A stretch of DNA of 15,559 nucleotides from contig JBDSBP010000624.1 of assembly GCA_039921525.1 (NCBI GenBank), positions 1 to 15,559 on the forward strand, written 5' to 3'. Positions 1 through 7,447 of this stretch are shown here, in pieces. Every line of letters starts with the position of its first letter. The first letter of the stretch is position 1. The DNA is from JADCRZ01 sp039921525 (GTDB lineage Bacteria > Bacteroidota > Bacteroidia > Chitinophagales > Chitinophagaceae). Under the pieces are notes generated by a model. It made no database searches. It saw nothing but the letters and a program-made list of their open reading frames with translations, and was not told the DNA's origin. The translations under genes and the position numbers were made by a program.

Positions 1-4
1 GAGA

Positions 5-54
5 TACACGGAGGCGCTCTGTGAAACTCCGTGCCTTCTCCGTGTAGCTCTGTG
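5..54. repeat. CTCYGTG short interspersed repeat with inverted copy
   Basis: The motif CTCTGTG or CTCCGTG occurs at 17-23, 27-33, 38-44 and 48-54, a spacing of 10 to 11 bases, close to one turn of DNA. TACACGGAG at 5-13 is the perfect reverse complement of CTCCGTGTA at 38-46, so the block can fold into a hairpin. There is no sign of a coding frame. It differs from the other repeats in this window, which have a seven-base period. Confidence 0.6.
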
Positions 55-120
55 TAATATATTTGCTGCCCAGACATGCGACAGAACCAACAGAATAACT
101 TCATGACTTGTCAAAGTAGA

Positions 121-148
121 ATTAATGATTAATGGTTAATGGTTAATG
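121..148. repeat. Heptamer array, family RTTAATG (4 units)
   Basis: Four consecutive seven-base units are seen: ATTAATG, ATTAATG, GTTAATG, GTTAATG. It lies in the non-coding DNA downstream of the M56 peptidase gene. About 20 bases further on a second heptamer family (TCATACC, the complement of GGTATGA) begins, so two families sit side by side here. Each unit carries a TAA triplet on the strand shown. Confidence 0.8.
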
Positions 149-166
149 TGGTTCTCAAGCTCAAGC

Positions 167-194
167 TCATACCTCATACCTCATACCTCATACC
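167..194 (-). repeat. Heptamer array, family TATGAGG (4 units) touching a stop codon
   Basis: Four perfect TCATACC units run from 167 to 194; on the minus strand they read GGTATGA. The last base is shared with the TAG stop codon of the M56 peptidase gene (194-196), so the array begins exactly where translation ends and is in sense orientation relative to that gene. Just before it (156-168) is a short CTCAAG duplication. Confidence 0.85.
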
Positions 195-2011
195 TAAATA
201 TACACGATCACCTTAATCTTCTTAATCTGTTTCTGTATCTCTTTCAATTCACTATCCACGTCTTTTTTATTCTTTTCATGTTGCTTCTGTAATTCGGTTT
301 TAATAGATTTAAATTGCAATTGAAGCACTTTGTAATAATTTATGTATTCTGATTCTTCCTTTGCCGAAGCCTTCAGGTTATCCAGGTTTATATTATTTGA
401 AGAATCTAAAATCCGGTTATACAATTGCTGAACATTCAGCTGCTGTACAGACTCATGAATTTTCCGCTGCAGCTGCAGAAAGGCTGACTTGCTGCTATCA
501 TGGAGTTTCGCAATTTTATTCAGTTCAATATTCTGAATTTCATTCTGTGCCTTAACCAGTGACCTGCGAACGGCCTGGTTGAAATAAAGTTCCGTCTTTA
601 GTTTTGCCAGGGAACTATCTTCTGTAGTAAAATAGGTGAAGCTGGAATTAGGTACGAAAGGAAACTCATTATTGACAGCTATTTCCGGCGCAGCAGGTGG
701 ATCTATTTCTTTAATAGAAAATTCTTTCTTCCCTGTTACCACAGATTGAAGCAGTGTAACACCAGGGTATTCATCCTCTTTTACATCCATCGAAACAGGT
801 AAATCAAAGGAATTTTCTTTGGGATTATTATTTTCAACAATAGTAGATGAGCTGGTTATCCATTTTTTTCGATTTCTTTCTTTTGTTTTTACAGGCTTGC
901 TTGCAGCAGGCATTACGGTGCTATTATTGACGGTCCGGTTAAGACTGGGGGAATATTCCGGTATTCGGGCATTTAGTGCTGAAAATGTATTATCAATGTT
1001 CTTCACAACTATCTCTCCCGGGTTAACAAGAGCTATAAAGCTTAACAAACCAATGGTAAGAAAATAAGCTACCAACTTAAAGCGGGAGCCGCGATTTACT
1101 TTCATTATTCCCATAATCCGCTGGATGCGTTGCAGTAATAAATTTTTGCTTTCGCCGGTAGCGGCAATTGCCAGGGAATAAGCTGCAGACCTGCTTTGCT
1201 CCAATGTAAATAGAGCGGAGGCATATTGGTAAGGATCGAATCGGAATTGCAGTACCCAGTCGTCACAACTTTTTTCCCTTTCCAGTTTGATCGATTTAAT
1301 AAATAACCGGGCAAAAGGATTAAAGAAAAAAAGAATTTCAGCTATACCGATGTATAAATGTGTCAGGTAATCATTTCTTTTAATATGAGCAAGCTCGTGC
1401 AGCAGGATGGCCTCCAATTGTTTTACTGATAGTTGATTAATGCAGGCTACCGGAATAAGGATCGTTGGTTTCAAAACCCCCATCACCATCGGGGTATCCA
1501 CATGTTCGGAAATCCATACTTGTACTTTATGGCGGATGTTTAGTTGCTGTACCAACTGCAGCACGTAAAGTCTCCATTCTGCACGCATTTTGTTTAAGCC
1601 ACGGGTCTTTAAGTTTTGGGCATAAAAGAAGAACCCAAAAAAACGAACAAAAAAGCCTGCTACTATTAAGAGGTAAAATATGGAAAAATAGGAAAGGTTA
1701 TTTTCTAAAAAAGATTGGGCAAATCTGTAAATAAAGGAGTAGGAGGTATTATCAGGAAGTTGATAAAATAATTTATCCTGGTTACCAGCTTCCGAATAAG
1801 AAAAATATCGAATAGAAAGCGATCCGGCAAACCAAATAAAACCTATTGAAAGTAACACTAAAGCAAGTCCATGTTTTATGGCAGGTGAAAAATTTCTCTT
1901 TATATGGATGATGGCTAAAAACAGCAGCCAGATAATACAGAACTGCCAAAGGCTATTTAATAAACACCATCCAAGGGCTTTGAGAAAGGGAGAATGGCTC
2001 AGTATGCTCAT
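194..2011 (-). CDS. M56 family (BlaR1/MecR1-like) membrane metalloprotease
   Basis: This is a probable site-1 signalling protease that inactivates the BlaI-type repressor encoded just upstream. Hydrophobic segments lie near residues 12-36, 47-63, 108-130, 220-232 and 312-330. The zinc motif HELAH is at 205-209, followed by the LEREKSCDDW block at 243-252, which supplies the third ligand (a Glu at 244 or 246) in M56 enzymes. The known family role is cleavage-linked derepression of a BlaI/MecI operator. The C-terminal 270 residues, after the last membrane segment, are not a penicillin-binding domain: they are polar, Ser/Asn/Lys-rich and end in probable coiled coil (about 480-600). The signal sensed is therefore unknown. 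The gene starts one base after the repressor's stop codon, implying an operon and translational coupling. The short hydrophobic tail VIVYI, directly before a stop codon touching a heptamer array, may be a replaced C-terminus. Family is confident; substrate is inference. Confidence 0.9.
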   Translation of the reverse strand: MSILSHSPFLKALGWCLLNSLWQFCIIWLLFLAIIHIKRNFSPAIKHGLALVLLSIGFIWFAGSLSIRYFSYSEAGNQDKLFYQLPDNTSYSFIYRFAQSFLENNLSYFSIFYLLIVAGFFVRFFGFFFYAQNLKTRGLNKMRAEWRLYVLQLVQQLNIRHKVQVWISEHVDTPMVMGVLKPTILIPVACINQLSVKQLEAILLHELAHIKRNDYLTHLYIGIAEILFFFNPFARLFIKSIKLEREKSCDDWVLQFRFDPYQYASALFTLEQSRSAAYSLAIAATGESKNLLLQRIQRIMGIMKVNRGSRFKLVAYFLTIGLLSFIALVNPGEIVVKNIDNTFSALNARIPEYSPSLNRTVNNSTVMPAASKPVKTKERNRKKWITSSSTIVENNNPKENSFDLPVSMDVKEDEYPGVTLLQSVVTGKKEFSIKEIDPPAAPEIAVNNEFPFVPNSSFTYFTTEDSSLAKLKTELYFNQAVRRSLVKAQNEIQNIELNKIAKLHDSSKSAFLQLQRKIHESVQQLNVQQLYNRILDSSNNINLDNLKASAKEESEYINYYKVLQLQFKSIKTELQKQHEKNKKDVDSELKEIQKQIKKIKVIVYI

Positions 2012-2012
2012 C

Positions 2013-2396
2013 TTACTGATTTTTAAGATCGTTCAATAAATTCTGAATGGCGTCCAGTTCTTCTTTCGAAGTTTTATGATTTCCCAGTGCCTGAATTACC
2101 AGTTGCGTAGAAGAGCCACCAAACAGGCCATCAATCATTTTTCCTAAAAAATGTTTTTGCGTTTTTTCTTTGCTTACTGCAGCCTGGTAAATATGCGTTT
2201 TTACAGACGCATCTCTTTTTACCAATCCCTTTTCATTCATAATCTGCATGAGTTTGAGCGTGGTGGTATACCCTACGTCTTTATTTTTAGCCAGCTCTTC
2301 ATGAACTTCCCGTACGCTTGCCAACCCCCGTTGCCATAACACGCCTAATATTTCAATTTCGCTTTCTGTTGGTTTAATATATTTTGTTGTGGACAT
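2013..2396 (-). CDS. BlaI/MecI/CopY family transcriptional repressor
   Basis: This 127-residue protein is of usual length for BlaI/MecI repressors. Residues about 10-75 form the winged helix (PTESEIEILGVLWQRG, then a recognition-helix region around YTTTLKLMQIMNEKGLV). The C-terminal half (about 76-127) matches the dimerisation region, with the GLFGGS segment near residues 90-96 where these repressors are typically cut. It should bind as a dimer to its own promoter and repress itself and the following M56 protease gene, released when the protease is activated. A palindrome that fits this lies 29 bases upstream of the start codon. In Bacteroidota such pairs often control genes other than beta-lactamases; no beta-lactamase is present here, so further targets must be elsewhere. 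Family is certain; the inducing signal is unknown. Confidence 0.93.
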   Translation of the reverse strand: MSTTKYIKPTESEIEILGVLWQRGLASVREVHEELAKNKDVGYTTTLKLMQIMNEKGLVKRDASVKTHIYQAAVSKEKTQKHFLGKMIDGLFGGSSTQLVIQALGNHKTSKEELDAIQNLLNDLKNQ

Positions 2397-2424
2397 ATTA
2401 TATTAATTATGGCACTAATATACG

Positions 2425-2438
2425 ATTACTTTCGTAAT
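2425..2438. promoter_or_regulatory. Candidate operator of the BlaI-type repressor
   Basis: A perfect palindrome ATTAC-TTTC-GTAAT lies upstream of the repressor start (2396). Its half-sites and four-base spacer resemble the known Bacillus licheniformis bla operator core (TTAC-N4-GTAA). On the minus strand a weak -7-like box, TATATTAG, follows at about 2417-2424, so the palindrome would sit between -33 and -7 elements, where bound repressor would block transcription. The palindrome is seen directly; its function is inferred. Confidence 0.55.
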
Positions 2439-2472
2439 GAAAAGTTAAAAGGGGCAAAATTTTATTTGGCCA

Positions 2473-2512
2473 TGAGGTGTGAGGTATGAGGTATGAGGTA
2501 TGAGGTATGAGG
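2473..2512 (+). repeat. Heptamer array, family TATGAGG (5 full units), left arm of an inverted pair
   Basis: Units TGAGGTG, then four TGAGGTA, then a partial TGAGG lie in the stretch between the BlaI gene start and the 3' end of the sterol-desaturase-type gene. Positions 2476-2500 are complementary to 2604-2628 with one mismatch in 25, so the two arrays can form a long stem with about 103 bases between them. Confidence 0.85.
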
Positions 2513-2579
2513 CAACGCCAATACATCATGGATCGCATATATAAAAGAGAGATTGTTACATAGCCTTAAGATTATTATG

Positions 2580-2603
2580 AAGCCGAAGGCTGATAGTCGG
2601 CTT
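2580..2603. terminator. Hairpin downstream of sterol-desaturase-type gene, possible terminator
   Basis: AAGCCGA (2580-2586) and TCGGCTT (2597-2603) form a perfect seven-base-pair stem with a ten-base loop, inside the spacer between the two inverted TATGAGG arrays. It lies just beyond the stop codon of the minus-strand gene ending at 2622. No run of U follows on either strand, so intrinsic termination is uncertain. The loop and right arm (GGCTGATAGTCGGCT) resemble a decayed AGCTGAT-family array. Confidence 0.35.
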
Positions 2604-2628
2604 TACCTCATTCCTCATACCTCACACC
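2604..2628 (-). repeat. Heptamer array, family TATGAGG, containing a stop codon; right arm of an inverted pair
   Basis: On the minus strand this reads as GGTGTGAGG, then GTATGAGG-type units with one variant (AATGAGG). The TGA stop of the sterol-desaturase-type gene (2622-2624) is inside the array, and so is its last codon, GTG (Val). The same variant order, GGTGTGAGGTATGAGG, starts the opposing array at 2476, so the two arms share a specific sequence rather than just a simple repeat. Confidence 0.8.
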
Positions 2629-3515
2629 CCGTTCTCCTCCGGATGCTGCCGCTTGTGCTCCTCTACCATCATAGCCGTGGTTTTAGTGCTGCCGTCATGG
2701 CTCCAGCCGGGTGGATGAATAAAGTATCCTACTGCATTCTTAAAAGAGCCGGAAGCTGCTGCTTTTTTAAATAACAACTGCCAGGTTGTAAAAGCAACCA
2801 CTACCGGGTTAAAAGAACCTATGTTTTTGGTGAGGCCGTAAATAGCACGTTCATCTTCTATTATAAAAGTTTTAAATAATCTGTCCCAGATGATCAGAAC
2901 ACCTGCATGGTTTTTATCGAGGTATTTAAGATTGGTTGCATGATGAACCCGGTGATGGGATGGTGTATTAAAAATAAATTCTATTACCCGGGGCAACCGA
3001 TTTATAGCTTCAGTATGAATCCAGAATTGATAGATCAGGCTTATCGCCTGCATACTCATGACAACTATGGGATGAAAACCCACCAACGGCATCCATATCC
3101 AAAAAATAAAAGCGCCGGTAATATTACCGGTCCAGGTCTGGCGTAGGGCAGCTGCCAGGTTATATTTCTGTGAAGAATGATGCACAACATGCGACGCCCA
3201 GAACCAGCCCACATGATGGCTGGTACGATGAAACCAGTAGTAAGAAAAATCGTCTGCAAAAAAAGCCAGTATCCAAATCCAGGCTTTGGAAGCATCCAAT
3301 TCAAACAGCCTGTACTTATAAACAAACATGAATAGCGCGAAGATGGCAGCTTTGCTGATAAGCGAGGTTAAGACATTTCCCAGGCCCAGCGAAATACTGC
3401 TAAAGGTATCCTTCCATTCATAGGTGGCATTTTTTTGAATGGCAGCAAATATTGCTTCTGCCACTATCAGGACAACAAACCCGGGAATCGCGTAATATAA
3501 TATGTTAGGGGGCAT
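2622..3515 (-). CDS. Sterol desaturase / fatty acid hydroxylase family membrane protein
   Basis: This is a 297-residue integral membrane di-iron oxygenase of the fatty acid hydroxylase superfamily. The eight-histidine signature is present: HRTSHH at 96-101, HVVHH at 109-113, His167 in the WIHT context, and HHRVHH at 187-192, with a further His at 203. Membrane segments lie near residues 8-26, 53-68, 78-90, and 133-165. Family members insert oxygen or a double bond into lipids (sterols, carotenoids, fatty acids, sphingolipids); the substrate here cannot be read from sequence. After about residue 230 the C-terminus becomes variable and ends HPEENGV, with the last codon and stop lying in a TATGAGG repeat array. 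It is divergently placed from the DUF1080 gene across a repeat-filled 232-base region, with an AGCTGAT array starting about 26 bases upstream of its start codon. Family is certain; function within the family is open. Confidence 0.92.
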   Translation of the reverse strand: MPPNILYYAIPGFVVLIVAEAIFAAIQKNATYEWKDTFSSISLGLGNVLTSLISKAAIFALFMFVYKYRLFELDASKAWIWILAFFADDFSYYWFHRTSHHVGWFWASHVVHHSSQKYNLAAALRQTWTGNITGAFIFWIWMPLVGFHPIVVMSMQAISLIYQFWIHTEAINRLPRVIEFIFNTPSHHRVHHATNLKYLDKNHAGVLIIWDRLFKTFIIEDERAIYGLTKNIGSFNPVVVAFTTWQLLFKKAAASGSFKNAVGYFIHPPGWSHDGSTKTTAMMVEEHKRQHPEENGV

Positions 3516-3540
3516 GTATTCAGGATAAAATTACGATAAT

Positions 3541-3569
3541 TCGGCTATCGGCTATCAGCTATCAGCTAT
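3541..3569 (-). repeat. Heptamer array, family AGCTGAT/AGCCGAT (4 units), left arm of a 29-bp perfect inverted pair
   Basis: Four units, TCGGCTA twice and TCAGCTA twice, lie about 26 bases upstream of the start codon of the minus-strand sterol-desaturase-type gene. All 29 bases are the exact reverse complement of 3689-3717, inside the larger array upstream of the divergent DUF1080 gene. The spacer between arms is 119 bases and holds no gene. Confidence 0.9.
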
Positions 3570-3662
3570 GTCGTACAAGGTAAGAAAAGAAAGGGTCAGG
3601 TGTAATTCTAATAAACGTTCAGGTTTAAAGTAGTTGTTCTATATTTATTGTTGAAAGGTTTT

Positions 3663-3725
3663 AGCTGATAGCTGACAGCCGACAGCTGATAGCTGATAGC
3701 TGATAGCCGATAGCCGACAGCTGAA
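3663..3725 (+). repeat. Heptamer array, family AGCTGAT/AGCCGAC (9 units), right arm of the inverted pair
   Basis: Nine uninterrupted seven-base units with variants in the order AGCTGAT, AGCTGAC, AGCCGAC, AGCTGAT three times, AGCCGAT, AGCCGAC, AGCTGAA. The array ends 22 bases before the ATG at 3748, so it must lie in the 5' untranslated region or overlap the promoter. A weak promoter-like pair (TTC at 3618-3620, 19 bases, TATATTTA at 3640-3647) lies just upstream; if used, the transcript would begin with the array. Each AGCTGAT unit contributes TGA and, at its junction, TAG. Confidence 0.9.
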
Positions 3726-3747
3726 AGCCCTTCTTAAAATTAATGTT

Positions 3748-4602
3748 ATGAAAATCTTATTAACGGCCTGCTTATTATTGTTTTCAATTTTGGGAATTAC
3801 GCGATTAACACAAAATAAACCTGCGGTGGGCAAATGGATAAAACTCTTTAACGGCAAGGATTTAAAAGATTGGAAAATTAAAATTAAAGATCATCCGCTC
3901 AATGAGAATTTCGGACATACTTTTCGTGTTGAAAACGGTTTGATGAAAGTAAGCTATGATCAGTATGATGGTTTTAAAGATCAGTTTGGTCATATCTTTT
4001 ACAAGCAAAAGTTTTCCGCATACCTGTTGGTTGTTGAATACCGTTTTGTGGGCGAGCAGGTGAAGGGGGGTGCCGGGTGGGCCTTACGTAACAGCGGTGC
4101 CATGCTGCATTCACCGGCCCCTGAAACCATGGAATTAAACCAGGATTTTCCCATATCGTTAGAGTGCCAGTTATTGGGTGGTAATGGAAAAGATCCACGG
4201 TCTACCGGTAACTTATGTACGCCGGGTACCAATGTAGAGATCAATAACAAACTCTTTACTACTCATTGTATCAACTCTACTTCTAAAACCTATCATGGCG
4301 ATCAATGGGTAACGGTGTCAGCATTGGTTTTGAGAGATTCCATTATCAAACATATAGTAAATGGAGATACGGCAATAGTATATACAAAACCTCAGTACGA
4401 TGGCAGGGATACCTGGGTAAAAAAGGCTGGTTTGAAAGATGGTGAACTGATAAAGGAAGGTTACATTTCCCTGCAAAGTGAAAGCCACCCGGTAGAATTT
4501 AGAAAGGTAGAACTTTTTGACCTGGAACCCTATATGAATGATCCTAAAAAACTACAGAATATCCTGCTAAAGTTGCAGAAGGAAACTGCCATGAGAAAAT
4601 AA
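3748..4602 (+). CDS. Secreted DUF1080 (3-keto-disaccharide hydrolase family) protein
   Basis: The 284-residue protein begins with a Sec signal peptide (about residues 1-22, hydrophobic core LLTACLLLFSILGI) with no lipobox at the cleavage region, so it is probably periplasmic or secreted. The mature part is a single DUF1080 jelly-roll domain: LFNGKDLKDW at 33-42 is the usual family opening, RNSGAMLH at 114-121 matches the NSG motif, PISLECQLLGG at 135-145 is the central strand, and EGYISLQSES (237-246) with EFRKVEL (250-256) is the characteristic end. Some members hydrolyse 3-keto-glycosides; others are uncharacterised carbohydrate-binding or hydrolase proteins. Residues 261-284 are a short Lys-rich helical tail. 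The gene lies 223 bases upstream of a GH63-type glucosidase on the same strand, which supports a sugar-related role, though the gap makes co-transcription uncertain. Family is firm; substrate is not determined. Confidence 0.9.
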   Translation: MKILLTACLLLFSILGITRLTQNKPAVGKWIKLFNGKDLKDWKIKIKDHPLNENFGHTFRVENGLMKVSYDQYDGFKDQFGHIFYKQKFSAYLLVVEYRFVGEQVKGGAGWALRNSGAMLHSPAPETMELNQDFPISLECQLLGGNGKDPRSTGNLCTPGTNVEINNKLFTTHCINSTSKTYHGDQWVTVSALVLRDSIIKHIVNGDTAIVYTKPQYDGRDTWVKKAGLKDGELIKEGYISLQSESHPVEFRKVELFDLEPYMNDPKKLQNILLKLQKETAMRK

Positions 4603-4825
4603 ATCCTGCCGCCGGCCAAAGGCAACTTCGTATCTTCATATCACGACGAACATGCAAAAGCAGCATGATTTCGGCTATAACCGCTTGCATTGTTAATTGG
4701 ATGATAGTCAAGTTCGATTGTTTGACAGTTGGAAGTTTATGCGTTTGAGAAATTATAAGAACGTTTTTCAAACAAACAAATCAATTCACTAATGAGCAAT
4801 TAAAAACCGAACAATTATTGATAAT

Positions 4826-7447
4826 ATGACAGCAGAACAACAAAGGTTAGCGGTAAACGCCGGCAATAATGTTCCACTGGAACAATGGGGGCCTTATTTA
4901 AGTGAACGCCAGTGGGGAACGGTTCGTGAAGATTATGGGCCCTATGGCGATGCCTGGAATTATTTCCCCTTCGACCAGGCGCATTACCGTTCTTATTACT
5001 GGGGCGAGGATGGCCTGGCAGGCATTTCAGATTATTTTCAAAATCTCTGTTTCGCCCCGGCTTTATGGAACGGTAAGGACAAGATACTTAAGGAAAGACT
5101 TTTTGGCTTGGGAAATAGTGAAGGCAATCATGGGGAGGATGTAAAAGAGCTTTATTATTATCTGGATAACACGCCAACGCATTCCTACATGCAGTATTTA
5201 TATAAGTACCCGCAGTTGGAATTTCCCTACGATAAACTTAAGGAAGAAAATATTAAACGGTCCAAAGAAGAACCAGAGTATGAAATACTGGATACAGGTA
5301 TCTTTGATAACAATCAATATTTCGATGTTACTATAACCTATGCAAAACAAAACTCGCAGGACATCTTCATAAAAATAAATATTTGTAACCGTTATACAAA
5401 AACAGCAGATATAACGGTGTTGCCTACCCTATGGTTTTATAACAGGTCTAGTAATCATGAACCCGGTAAAAAAGCGGAGATCACTTTACAGGATAAAACA
5501 TCTGTGAAGGCCACGCATAGCAGGTTAGGTACTTACTATTTGTATTTCCAACCGGCAAGGGACCTTTTCTTTACGGACAACGTTCATAACATTCAAAAAA
5601 TTACCGGCGCAACTAATGATAGTATTTTTGTAAAAGATGCATTTCATGATGCCATCATCAGAAAGGAAAATTTGCCGGCACTACGTAAAAAAAGATCCGG
5701 AACAAAATTCTCTCCTGTGTATAATTTAACTATCGAAGCTGGAAAGTCTAAAAACATTTACCTGCGTTTAAGCAACCAGGAAATGAATAATCCTTTCGTA
5801 ACCGGCTTTGAGAACATCTTTACAACGCGAAAAGAAGAAGCCGATGCTTTTTACGAAGCCATACTTCCTCCCAACCAGCTTCCGGAAATGCTTAAAATAC
5901 AACGCCAGGCGTTAGCTGGTTTATTATGGAGCAAACAATATTATCATTACGATGTGGAACGATGGTTAACCACCAGTGATAATATAACCCCGGTGAATCC
6001 CGGTAAATTGTATGGCCGTAATAATGAATGGAAGCATTTGAAAAACCAGGATATCATTCTTATGCCTGATAAATGGGAATATCCATGGTATGCCGCCTGG
6101 GACCTCGCATTTCATTGCATTCCTATGGCCATGCTAGATGCCAATTTCGCCAAACACCAGTTGCTGCTGATAATGCGTGAATGGTACATGAAACCAGATG
6201 GACAGTTGCCGGCGTATGAATGGCATTTCAGTGATGTTAACCCGCCTGTTCATGCCTGGTCGGCTTTAATGACCTATCGCGTTGAAAAAAACAAAACGGG
6301 CAAAGGGGATATATCCTTTCTTAAACGTATTTTTCACAAGCTGATCATTAATTTTACGTGGTGGATAAACCGTAAAGACGCAAGTGGCAACAACATTTTC
6401 CAGGGTGGCTTTCTTGGATTAGATAATATTGGCGTGTTCAACCGAAGTATTGAAATGCCCGGCGATATGCGCCTTGAACAGGCGGATGGTACCAGTTGGA
6501 TGGCTATGTATGCACTCAATATGATGGATATAGCTATGGAAATATCCATGCATGACGAAGCATTTGAAGACACGGCTACCAAATTTTTTGAACACTTTGT
6601 GTTAATCGCCGAAGCGCTTAACCAGCATGGGTTATGGAACAATGAAGACAAATTTTTTTACGATACACTTTCCGTCGCCGGATCTGAACCTTTGCAGCTA
6701 CGAATACAATCCATCGTAGGATTGACCACCCTCTTTGCTGTTTCTATTATTGAGAAAAAAACCCTGGATAAGTTGGCGGATTTCAAAAAGCGAATTACCT
6801 GGTTCGAAAATTACCGGTTAAAAAATAACCGATTCTGGCCTAATGAAGAACGTACTGATGGAGAGAAAATATTACTGTCGCTGGTACCGCGTGAAAGACT
6901 TATCAATTTACTGGAACGATTGCTCAATGAAGATGAATTTCTTTCTCCGGGCGGTATAAGGGCTCTTTCCAAGTTCCATGAAAACAATCCTTATACCGTA
7001 ACGATCGATAATATTGAATACACCATTAGATATGATCCGGGCGATTCTACTTCTAATCTTTTCGGTGGAAATTCTAATTGGCGTGGCCCGGTGTGGATAC
7101 CCATTAACTACATTATTATTCAGTCCATTCGCCGCTATGGTGAATTTTATGGTGACACTTTGCTGGTGGAATGCCCTGTTGGCTCAGGCAAAAAGCTTAC
7201 GCTCGACCAGGTAGCCGATGAATTAAGTACCCGCGTAATCAGTATGTTTCGACAGGATGAGGATGGAATACGCCGGTTACATGGTAAGTACAGTGAGTTT
7301 TATCAAAGACCGGGCAATGAACACCTCATTCTTTTTTATGAATATTATCATGGCGACGATGGGAACGGCCTTGGCGCCAGCCATCAAACCGGGTGGACAT
7401 CGCTCGTTGCGGAACTAATTAGCGAATTGGCTTTGAAGAAAGTATGA
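4826..7447 (+). CDS. MGH1-like GH63 family glucosidase
   Basis: This 873-residue protein has no signal peptide and is probably cytoplasmic. The N-terminal half (about 15-340) is a beta-sandwich type region starting with ERQWGTVREDYGPYGDAWNY (27-46). The C-terminal half (about 350-870) is an (alpha/alpha)6 barrel. Blocks typical of this GH63/MGH1-like group are WDLAFH at 425-430 (its Asp426 a good candidate general acid), GQLPAYEWHFSDVNPPVHAW at 459-478, EMPGDMRLEQADGTSWMAMY at 543-562, WRGPVWIPINY from 752, and GLGASHQTGWTS at 848-859. Related enzymes release glucose or hydrolyse mannosylglycerate and glucosylglycerate; a role in breaking down small glucosides is inferred, not shown. It follows the DUF1080 gene. 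Its GTA-TGA end lies inside a heptamer array, and a strong terminator follows 14 bases later. Confidence 0.92.
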   Translation: MTAEQQRLAVNAGNNVPLEQWGPYLSERQWGTVREDYGPYGDAWNYFPFDQAHYRSYYWGEDGLAGISDYFQNLCFAPALWNGKDKILKERLFGLGNSEGNHGEDVKELYYYLDNTPTHSYMQYLYKYPQLEFPYDKLKEENIKRSKEEPEYEILDTGIFDNNQYFDVTITYAKQNSQDIFIKINICNRYTKTADITVLPTLWFYNRSSNHEPGKKAEITLQDKTSVKATHSRLGTYYLYFQPARDLFFTDNVHNIQKITGATNDSIFVKDAFHDAIIRKENLPALRKKRSGTKFSPVYNLTIEAGKSKNIYLRLSNQEMNNPFVTGFENIFTTRKEEADAFYEAILPPNQLPEMLKIQRQALAGLLWSKQYYHYDVERWLTTSDNITPVNPGKLYGRNNEWKHLKNQDIILMPDKWEYPWYAAWDLAFHCIPMAMLDANFAKHQLLLIMREWYMKPDGQLPAYEWHFSDVNPPVHAWSALMTYRVEKNKTGKGDISFLKRIFHKLIINFTWWINRKDASGNNIFQGGFLGLDNIGVFNRSIEMPGDMRLEQADGTSWMAMYALNMMDIAMEISMHDEAFEDTATKFFEHFVLIAEALNQHGLWNNEDKFFYDTLSVAGSEPLQLRIQSIVGLTTLFAVSIIEKKTLDKLADFKKRITWFENYRLKNNRFWPNEERTDGEKILLSLVPRERLINLLERLLNEDEFLSPGGIRALSKFHENNPYTVTIDNIEYTIRYDPGDSTSNLFGGNSNWRGPVWIPINYIIIQSIRRYGEFYGDTLLVECPVGSGKKLTLDQVADELSTRVISMFRQDEDGIRRLHGKYSEFYQRPGNEHLILFYEYYHGDDGNGLGASHQTGWTSLVAELISELALKKV

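Noticed and set aside
819..1734. Plus-strand frames opposite the M56 peptidase gene (for example 819-1067 and 1465-1734)
   Set aside because: They are antisense shadows with no recognisable domain, while the minus-strand frame carries clear M56 motifs.
194..2396. Beta-lactam resistance regulator pair (blaI-blaR1)
   Set aside because: The protease has no penicillin-binding sensor domain and no beta-lactamase gene is nearby, so resistance symbols were not used.
3541..3725. CRISPR array
   Set aside because: Units are seven bases, directly abutting, with no unique spacers and no cas genes; these are simple tandem repeats.
3645..3857. Minus-strand frame of 70 residues with internal repeats (LSAISYQLSAVGCQLSA)
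   Set aside because: It is a translation of the AGCTGAT heptamer array; the apparent peptide periodicity comes from the DNA repeat, and the frame overlaps the start of the DUF1080 gene.
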